Part shown: positions 3,380-8,846 of the stretch, piece after piece | Position numbering within the stretch: the first letter of the stretch is position 1 | How the letters are laid out: each line of letters begins with the position of its first letter | Source of the DNA: Candidatus Rifleibacteriota bacterium | GTDB taxonomy: Bacteria; Riflebacteria; Ozemobacteria; Ozemobacterales; Ozemobacteraceae | Direction: 5' to 3' | DNA: 8,846 nucleotides | NCBI GenBank assembly: GCA_017526725.1 | Contig: JAFXRA010000068.1 | Location: 1 to 8,846, forward strand | Program-made: the position numbers and the translations under genes | The notes under the pieces: generated by a model | What the model saw: only the letters and a program-made list of their open reading frames with translations | Told to the model about the DNA's origin: nothing | Database searches by the model: none

Positions 3380-6214
3380 ATGAAACGAAAGGCATTGTGT
3401 TTCATTTTGACTTTGCTTGTTATAGCAGTCTTTTCATTAGGCTGCGGCGGTGGCGGTGGAGGCTCTAACCCTGCTTCGTCAACTATAGCAGGCCAGGCTA
3501 GGGTAAGTGGTGTAGTTGTTGATTCATCTAATAATCCAATTGCAAATGCAAACGTCAGATTAGTTTTGGCTTCTAATGCCTTAGTTAATTCTTTAACCGG
3601 AAACACTAATCCCTCTTTAAGACTTGCCACAACTGGTAATCAAACTGAATTCAATACTATTACAAAAAATAATGGCGAATATACTTTCACTAATGTGCCT
3701 TACGGCGAATATACCCTTTCTGCCGTAACAGAAAATGGCGGTCAGATCGTTACAAAACTTGCTGTTAGAGCAAGTGTAGTTGTTCAGCCTGATTTAACCA
3801 TAATGCCTTTTGGTGTTATAGAAGGCCAAGTTGCAAATGGAAATAAAGGAATAGAAGGAGCTATTGTCTATGTGGATGGCACTTCATATTGCTCTGCAAC
3901 AGATAATAGTGGTAATTTCTCCATTCGTTACGTTCCTGTCAGAACACTCCCATATTCTTTAAAGGTGCTCGCTTCTGGCTACGAATTAAGTGAAACCATT
4001 TCTGTAGTAGCAACCACTACAACTCTTGTATGGAAAAAGAATTTACCTGTTGCTCCGATTTCTTCAGCAAATGCTTACACTTTAAATTGTAAAATAACAG
4101 GCGATGGGGCAAGTCAGAATAATCTTATCGTTTTTGCTGTTAATCAAAATGATGGCAATACTTATGCCTCTAAAGTCGAAAGTTCAAATAGCGTTTTGAG
4201 TATCACAAAACTAGGAACTTATAATGTTTTTGCAGCTTACTTGTCTAATGGTTTTAACTTAGTAGGAACAATAGAAAGTGTAGTTGTTGATACTTTGGGT
4301 TCTTCTAAAAATATAGAACTAGAAATTGGCAAACCTTTGGTTCCTTCTAGTAGCGCTTCAGTTACGGGAAAAGTTTTAATACGTGATACTACATCTGAAT
4401 CTGATAAAACTTTATTTACTCTTGCTTTATACAATGATGAAACTGGGGCTGAATTAAAAAAGAAAATAAACAACGGCTCTGATTTTATATTCAATAACCT
4501 TTCTGAAGGCTCTTATTCTCTGGTTGTTTATTCTGATAATTATCTCAGAATTAAGAGAGGTATTGAACTTCAGAGCGGACAAACTTTAGACGTTGATGAA
4601 TTCTGGCCTTGTAATCTCGGGTTGGACAATATTTTAACTCTAAATATTGATGGAACAGTAAACTGCAATATCAATAACCCTGTTGATGGTGGTTCTGCTT
4701 CAGATTTGCCTGTAAGTTATTCGGTCTATGCTATTGACTCGAATAAGAAACCAATCGTTTTACATAAGTCAGGTGATACGAGTAAGACTGAATTTGATGT
4801 TGATCCTTCTTCAAATAATATTACTCTTGATACTGATAATGTTAGCGGTTCTGATAAAATTGGTCTTATTAGATTCTTCTTTAAAGACAAAGCTGGAACT
4901 CAGAGAATATTTGAAAATTCTTTCTATATTAGTTCTGGCAAAGAAATATTAGCTAATAAAACTATATCTTTAAAAGATAAAGTAACCAATGCCAACTTAA
5001 CTCTAAGTGACGATATAATTTTATTTAAACCAATAGAAGCAGATACAAACAACGATAATAAAAATGAAGTCTTTTACTTAGTTGTAACAAAATCAAAAGC
5101 TTATTTATTTGATTCAACTGCAGAAAATTCAAAACTCTTTGATTTCGGAACCTTAGGTGCTAGTTTGAAACAGGGCAACGCTTGTTATATTGACAAAGCT
5201 CAAATGGTGGTTGTCCAGTTTCTTGCACCCCCTTCCAATGGAGAAACGAGCGAAAATCTTGTAATAACAGGTTGTAAGGTATCTCCGACTACAACTAGTG
5301 GTTTTGAAACTGTAAATATTTATTCAGGTAATGGTTTAGCTGGAACTGAAGCGGGAAATTCAATAACATTAACGGATATTTATTCTGCCAACAGAATAAC
5401 AGGAAAATGTAACGATGATAACAGTGTTGAACTATTTTCAGTTTGCGATAATAGTGTCAGAATTCTAAAAAGTACAACTTCAGGATATGAATTAAAAAGC
5501 AATCTCTACTTTGGAAAAAATGGTTATACTTTAGCAACAGATTCCACTATAGTCCCAACCTATAGTGGATATGATATATTTTCACTATCTAAAGATTCTT
5601 ATAAGGGTGATGTTTACTTAACAAAAACTTCTTTAACAATTAATAGTGGGAATAACTACACCGTTGATGAAGGTCACTATATAAGTATGTGGATTGGTGT
5701 TGGAAATGATGGTGTATCAGCAGAATATATAAAGACCAGAAATACGTCCTGCAATTGCTATCATGTTTATTTGAAACAATCAGATTATAATATATCTGAT
5801 TGTCTTGATAACATAGAAGCAGAAAATAAAGTATTTATCACAGACAATTATAATTGGAACAATGGTAATAATCCAACCAATGTTGATCCAAAATTTGTAT
5901 TTTCAAACACTGTCTATTCCGGAGCAAATATAAAATCCAGCTATGTAAATCCATATAAAAACAATAATAGATTTCCGTTCGATGCATGGATAGAAAGAGA
6001 TTCTCAACAATTCATTAAGTTAAGAAATTTAAGGAATTACAAAGAAGAAAAAATATCAGTTAATCAGATCTTTAATTCTTCTTCATACCTTGAAGGTTCT
6101 ATCGGTTATACAACCGCTGATGGCAATAAAATCCATATAATCTGTGCTGATGATTCAGGCAATATACAGATTATGGTTTTGAATTGCATTGATAACGAAA
6201 ACACATCGAACTAG
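3380..6214 (+). CDS. large secreted lipoprotein with carboxypeptidase-regulatory-like domains and beta-rich C-terminal half
   Basis: The protein has 944 residues. The start is supported by GGGAG (3369-3373), 6 nt upstream. A lipoprotein signal peptide ends at C22 (VFSLGC; Ser at -3 is non-canonical, since Leu is usual), followed by six glycines and a Ser/Pro tether. Gly at +2 favours outer-membrane sorting by the E. coli rule. At about 41-140 lies a carboxypeptidase-regulatory-like beta-sandwich: ARVSGVVVDSSNNPIANANV, a long inserted loop at about 64-95, then GEYTFTNVPYGEYTL. A second follows at about 144-215 (GVIEGQVANGNKGIEGAIVYV, then GNFSIRYVP), and a third, looser one at about 326-400 (SVTGKVLIRD, then FIFNNLSEGSYSLVVYS). 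Residues about 540-944 are strand-rich with Asp/Asn-rich turns (EADTNNDNKNEVFYLV, KCNDDNSVELFSV), resembling FG-GAP or propeller blades. No catalytic motif is seen, so adhesion, scaffolding or ligand binding is more likely than enzymatic action. The next gene follows after 11 bp and is a diverged duplicate. Confidence 0.85.
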   Translation: MKRKALCFILTLLVIAVFSLGCGGGGGGSNPASSTIAGQARVSGVVVDSSNNPIANANVRLVLASNALVNSLTGNTNPSLRLATTGNQTEFNTITKNNGEYTFTNVPYGEYTLSAVTENGGQIVTKLAVRASVVVQPDLTIMPFGVIEGQVANGNKGIEGAIVYVDGTSYCSATDNSGNFSIRYVPVRTLPYSLKVLASGYELSETISVVATTTTLVWKKNLPVAPISSANAYTLNCKITGDGASQNNLIVFAVNQNDGNTYASKVESSNSVLSITKLGTYNVFAAYLSNGFNLVGTIESVVVDTLGSSKNIELEIGKPLVPSSSASVTGKVLIRDTTSESDKTLFTLALYNDETGAELKKKINNGSDFIFNNLSEGSYSLVVYSDNYLRIKRGIELQSGQTLDVDEFWPCNLGLDNILTLNIDGTVNCNINNPVDGGSASDLPVSYSVYAIDSNKKPIVLHKSGDTSKTEFDVDPSSNNITLDTDNVSGSDKIGLIRFFFKDKAGTQRIFENSFYISSGKEILANKTISLKDKVTNANLTLSDDIILFKPIEADTNNDNKNEVFYLVVTKSKAYLFDSTAENSKLFDFGTLGASLKQGNACYIDKAQMVVVQFLAPPSNGETSENLVITGCKVSPTTTSGFETVNIYSGNGLAGTEAGNSITLTDIYSANRITGKCNDDNSVELFSVCDNSVRILKSTTSGYELKSNLYFGKNGYTLATDSTIVPTYSGYDIFSLSKDSYKGDVYLTKTSLTINSGNNYTVDEGHYISMWIGVGNDGVSAEYIKTRNTSCNCYHVYLKQSDYNISDCLDNIEAENKVFITDNYNWNNGNNPTNVDPKFVFSNTVYSGANIKSSYVNPYKNNNRFPFDAWIERDSQQFIKLRNLRNYKEEKISVNQIFNSSSYLEGSIGYTTADGNKIHIICADDSGNIQIMVLNCIDNENTSN
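5543..5569. repeat. perfect 10-bp inverted repeat inside the lipoprotein gene
   Basis: TCCACTATAG (5543-5552) and CTATAGTGGA (5560-5569) are exact reverse complements around a 7-nt loop (TCCCAAC). The transcript would fold into a compact hairpin within codons for Ser-Thr-Ile-Val-Pro-Thr-Tyr-Ser-Gly. No T-run follows immediately, so a standard terminator is unlikely. Confidence 0.7.
5776..5803. repeat. second perfect 10-bp inverted repeat inside the lipoprotein gene
   Basis: ACAATCAGAT (5776-5785) and ATCTGATTGT (5794-5803) are exact reverse complements around an 8-nt loop (TATAATAT). It lies about 210 bp after the first hairpin in the same reading frame. The 12-bp palindrome CAATTATAATTG (5845-5856) follows shortly after, and a 9-bp pair ATAATCTGT/ACAGATTAT (6137-6145 and 6166-6174, 20-nt loop) lies near the gene end. 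The last two are weaker because they are A+T-rich or widely spaced. Confidence 0.65.
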
Positions 6215-6225
6215 AGGACAATAAA

Positions 6226-8846
6226 ATGAAAAGAAACATATTGATTTTATTTGCCGTAGTCTCTTTATTAATAAGTTTAACCGGTTGTGGTGGTTCAGGG
6301 CACTCTAATTCAGTAGCTCCTGTTCCAACAACAATGACTTCAGTAAGAGTAAGCCTTTCACAGAATGGCCAATCTGTTACAGGTGCAGATGTTGCTTTAT
6401 ATACACCGGCCGCTGCTATGCGCGAAGGCTTAACTCAAGCACAAAATAACTCTTCTCGAGCTAGCATTAGCAACAGCAATACAGAAGGAGTTTATAGACC
6501 TACTTCAACCTCTGCCGACGGTATTTACACCTTTAATGTTCCAACGGGTGAATACACTCTTATTGCCAGCAAAGGCGACTCAAAAGCTGTAGTAACAAAT
6601 CTTAGAGCCGCTTCAAATGGGAGTATCGCTGAAGGGGATGTTACACCAACTGTTGTAACAACTGATTTGAAGCCTACAGGAACCATAGAAGGTACGGTTA
6701 TTGCCCCTAGTGGTTTAGGAATATCGGTTGCTGGTTCAATAGTTTACTTGGCAAATACTTCCTTTGTAGCTATAGCTGCTCCTGATGGCTCTTTCAGAAT
6801 TTCAGGGGTTCCTACAAGCAGCAATCCTTATACTATTACTGCAACAAGCAATCAAAAAGGAGGCTTATTTACTTCTGAATCTCAATCTGTTCCTATGAAG
6901 AGTGATAACCTTATAGTAACAGGTATAAGTCTGACTCTTTCAGAAAATAAGAATAATGTAAGTTATAAAATTCAAGGTTCTGTAAAGAATAGCAGTAGCA
7001 AAGTTGCAGTTATCGTTTCTGATGGAAATAACCTGATTGTGGGAACATCAGAAGATAATGGAACATTTAACATAGGTGTTAAAAGTGCTGGAAACTATAT
7101 AGTTACTGTTATTGGTTCTGAAGAAGGCTCAAAAGATGTAAGCGTAAGTTCTGACGGCAGTGTATCTCCGACTTCTATAGAATTAGTATTCTCTTTGAAC
7201 TCAACAAAATCAACAAGTGAGTATGGTACTGTTAAAGGAATAATTAAGGTTTCCAGTGATTATATGAGCTTTTTCGCTGATGGTAACAATGAATATAAAA
7301 TGCCATTGGCAGATAGATATCTTGTAAGATTAATTGGTTCTTCAACAACAGAAACATTTTATTCTACACAAACCAGAGTAGAATATAAATCTGCAAGAAC
7401 ACAAGATGGAACTGCTGTAAACTATATTTTTGACTCTGTTCCCAAGGGAACTTATTCTGTGTTTGTTGATCCAGCAGGCAATGGTTTTTGGGGTTCTGTA
7501 GGAAATGTAACAGTAACTGAAGGACAAACAACTTCTGATAAAAATATAGATGTAAATTATGTTCAGCCAGAATTTACTGTTGTAGGAACTTCTAGTGGTA
7601 TTGAAGTAACTGAAAAATATCCTTGTATGATGGATAAGGCTTCAGATACTGAAATTTCTCCCGATGTTACTTTAACAGCTAGAGAAATGAGTACTCAAGT
7701 CACTGAGACTCCAATGCCTTTAAGTTCTCCATCTAATTCTGGATTAATTCATTCATATTATTATGTTCCACCCAATGATAAAAAATTAGAAATAGTTGTA
7801 ACAAAAAAATGGGATGATGCCAATGTTACAGGTCAAAGTGGAGTATTAGCCTGGTCTCAAATAGTAGAAGTTAAAGGGACTTCAAGTTATATAGGAAATG
7901 TTGAAATTGTCAATAATAGCCAAATTTCAGGCAGGAAAATAAAAGCTAGTGATTTACGTCCCGAAGGAGCTACTACAGAAGATATTGATGTATTAGGTTT
8001 GACTTTTATTGAAAGCGGTGGAAATGGAATTTATACAGCTTGGTCAAATACTAAAAAAATATACTATAAAGATTCCCTATATAATTACGTTTATCATTGT
8101 GAAAACCAAAGTGATGATAATGGACTATCTACTATTTTTGATGCTTCAGATAGGTTTGTTATAGCCAATAAAAATGATTTTCGAACATACTGTTTTGAAT
8201 TTACTTCAAATGGACTTGAGGATTATTTATCTTTAAATGTGAATAATACACATAGTTTTAATATGGAAGGTAAAGCAGCCTCTATTATTGCTGGAAAGTA
8301 TATTGCTGTTTGCGATGAAAGTATCGTAAAAGTATTCACACATGATTCTAGTACTAATAGTATTCAAGCATTAACTAACGGTGAATATCCAATAATAGAA
8401 GCAAACTCTGTTGTTGATAATCCCCCAAAATCAGGCAAGTTGGCGATGGATTCATCTAAGACAAATTGTTACATATCTATTCTATATAAAGACCAAAATA
8501 GAAAAGATATAAAGATATACAATTTAGCAAACTCACAAACAGCAGTTGCAACACTAGATATTAGCAATTTCAGTACTATTAATAGTATAACTGGTTTTAA
8601 GGTTTTAAAAAATGGTAACTATTATATAGAAACTGATTCAAAAGAATTGGCGGCAGTTATATTTAATTCAAACAGTTCCAATAATATTGTTGATAAATCT
8701 TCATTATCTAATAGAAGATCATGTCTCTTAGATAAACAAGGATTTATGTATAGATTTGATGCTACAACAAAAAAGGTAATTCAAACTGCTAGTCTTGACG
8801 GGGAACCATTGGCTACTTATTCAGAAAGCAATGAGTTAAGCGGTAT
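6226..8846 (+). CDS. second large lipoprotein, paralogue of the preceding gene (3' end outside the window)
   Basis: The frame is open from the ATG at 6226 to the window end, giving 873 codons with no stop, so the protein is incomplete at its C-terminus. GAGGA (6214-6218), overlapping the upstream stop, lies 7 nt before the ATG, and the 11-bp gap implies an operon. The signal peptide ends in a canonical lipobox LTGC (C21) followed by GGSGHSNS; Gly at +2 favours outer-membrane sorting. Residues about 38-150 form a carboxypeptidase-regulatory-like domain with an inserted loop (60-97) and GIYTFNVPTGEYTL at 99-112, the same residue positions as the related motif in the upstream protein. A second domain at about 152-225 (TIEGTVIAPSGLGISVAGSI, then GSFRISGVP) matches the upstream one too. 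Further sandwich-like segments lie at about 245-300 and 335-430 (IFDSVPKGTYSVFV). The rest is strand-rich and Ser/Asn/Thr-rich, with no recognised enzyme motif. Function is unknown; extracytoplasmic binding or structure is the likely role. Confidence 0.85.
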   Translation, partial: MKRNILILFAVVSLLISLTGCGGSGHSNSVAPVPTTMTSVRVSLSQNGQSVTGADVALYTPAAAMREGLTQAQNNSSRASISNSNTEGVYRPTSTSADGIYTFNVPTGEYTLIASKGDSKAVVTNLRAASNGSIAEGDVTPTVVTTDLKPTGTIEGTVIAPSGLGISVAGSIVYLANTSFVAIAAPDGSFRISGVPTSSNPYTITATSNQKGGLFTSESQSVPMKSDNLIVTGISLTLSENKNNVSYKIQGSVKNSSSKVAVIVSDGNNLIVGTSEDNGTFNIGVKSAGNYIVTVIGSEEGSKDVSVSSDGSVSPTSIELVFSLNSTKSTSEYGTVKGIIKVSSDYMSFFADGNNEYKMPLADRYLVRLIGSSTTETFYSTQTRVEYKSARTQDGTAVNYIFDSVPKGTYSVFVDPAGNGFWGSVGNVTVTEGQTTSDKNIDVNYVQPEFTVVGTSSGIEVTEKYPCMMDKASDTEISPDVTLTAREMSTQVTETPMPLSSPSNSGLIHSYYYVPPNDKKLEIVVTKKWDDANVTGQSGVLAWSQIVEVKGTSSYIGNVEIVNNSQISGRKIKASDLRPEGATTEDIDVLGLTFIESGGNGIYTAWSNTKKIYYKDSLYNYVYHCENQSDDNGLSTIFDASDRFVIANKNDFRTYCFEFTSNGLEDYLSLNVNNTHSFNMEGKAASIIAGKYIAVCDESIVKVFTHDSSTNSIQALTNGEYPIIEANSVVDNPPKSGKLAMDSSKTNCYISILYKDQNRKDIKIYNLANSQTAVATLDISNFSTINSITGFKVLKNGNYYIETDSKELAAVIFNSNSSNNIVDKSSLSNRRSCLLDKQGFMYRFDATTKKVIQTASLDGEPLATYSESNELSG

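Noticed and set aside
3355..3630. 91-residue minus-strand frame with a run of prolines.
   Set aside because: The prolines are the reverse of the poly-Gly codons of the first lipoprotein. It is antisense to a well-supported gene and its end.
4237..4952. Two further open frames inside the first lipoprotein gene (85 residues minus, 74 residues plus).
   Set aside because: Both are alternative-frame shadows of the lipoprotein, without ribosome sites or recognisable domains.
7342..7527. 61-residue Cys/Ser/Tyr-rich minus-strand frame.
   Set aside because: It is a shadow of the second lipoprotein gene, which is open on the plus strand across the whole region.

Overview
This is an A+T-rich bacterial window (roughly two-thirds A+T by eye). 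It uses the standard genetic code, purine-rich ribosome-binding sites and sigma70-like promoters. Two lipoprotein signal peptides with glycine right after the lipidated cysteine, and long secreted beta-sandwich proteins, suggest a diderm bacterium. No marker gene fixes the phylum. The style (poly-Gly lipoproteins with carboxypeptidase-regulatory-like domains, many orphan genes) recalls poorly cultured lineages such as Riflebacteria, but that is a weak guess. I see no rRNA, tRNA, CRISPR array, transposase, phage gene or named housekeeping gene.

Layout. (1) At 1-1086 (+), a promoter drives two small overlapping genes. Each encodes a protein with a membrane helix at both ends and a cysteine-bearing extracytoplasmic middle. 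The first gene most likely starts at a TTG at 164, because the apparent GTG at 149 lies within the ribosome-binding site. (2) At 1083-3044 (-), a three-gene cluster is transcribed leftwards from a promoter near 3080-3108. Its products are a small zinc-ribbon protein, an acidic protein that looks like a YbjN/type III chaperone-like fold, and a tail-anchored protein with a probable bacterial PH-like domain and a long Lys/Pro/Glu-rich linker. It converges on the first pair, and the two stop codons share the four bases CTAA. (3) At 3045-3379, an intergenic region holds two divergent promoters. Between them lies a degenerate 9-bp tandem repeat array, and a palindrome overlaps the leftward -10 box. 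(4) From 3380 to the window end (+), there are two consecutive large lipoprotein genes 11 bp apart, evidently diverged tandem duplicates. Each has a lipobox, a Gly/Ser tether, carboxypeptidase-regulatory-like beta-sandwich domains and a long beta-rich C-terminal half that may be propeller-like. The second gene is cut by the window end.

How the parts fit. The lipoprotein pair is probably co-transcribed and acts outside the cytoplasm, at the outer membrane or surface. The leftward cluster looks cytoplasmic and inner-membrane (soluble zinc ribbon and chaperone-like proteins, tail-anchored PH-like protein) and could be one assembly, but no function can be assigned. The most unusual non-coding features are the phased 9-bp array between the divergent promoters and two perfect 10-bp stem-loops inside the 3' third of the first lipoprotein gene.
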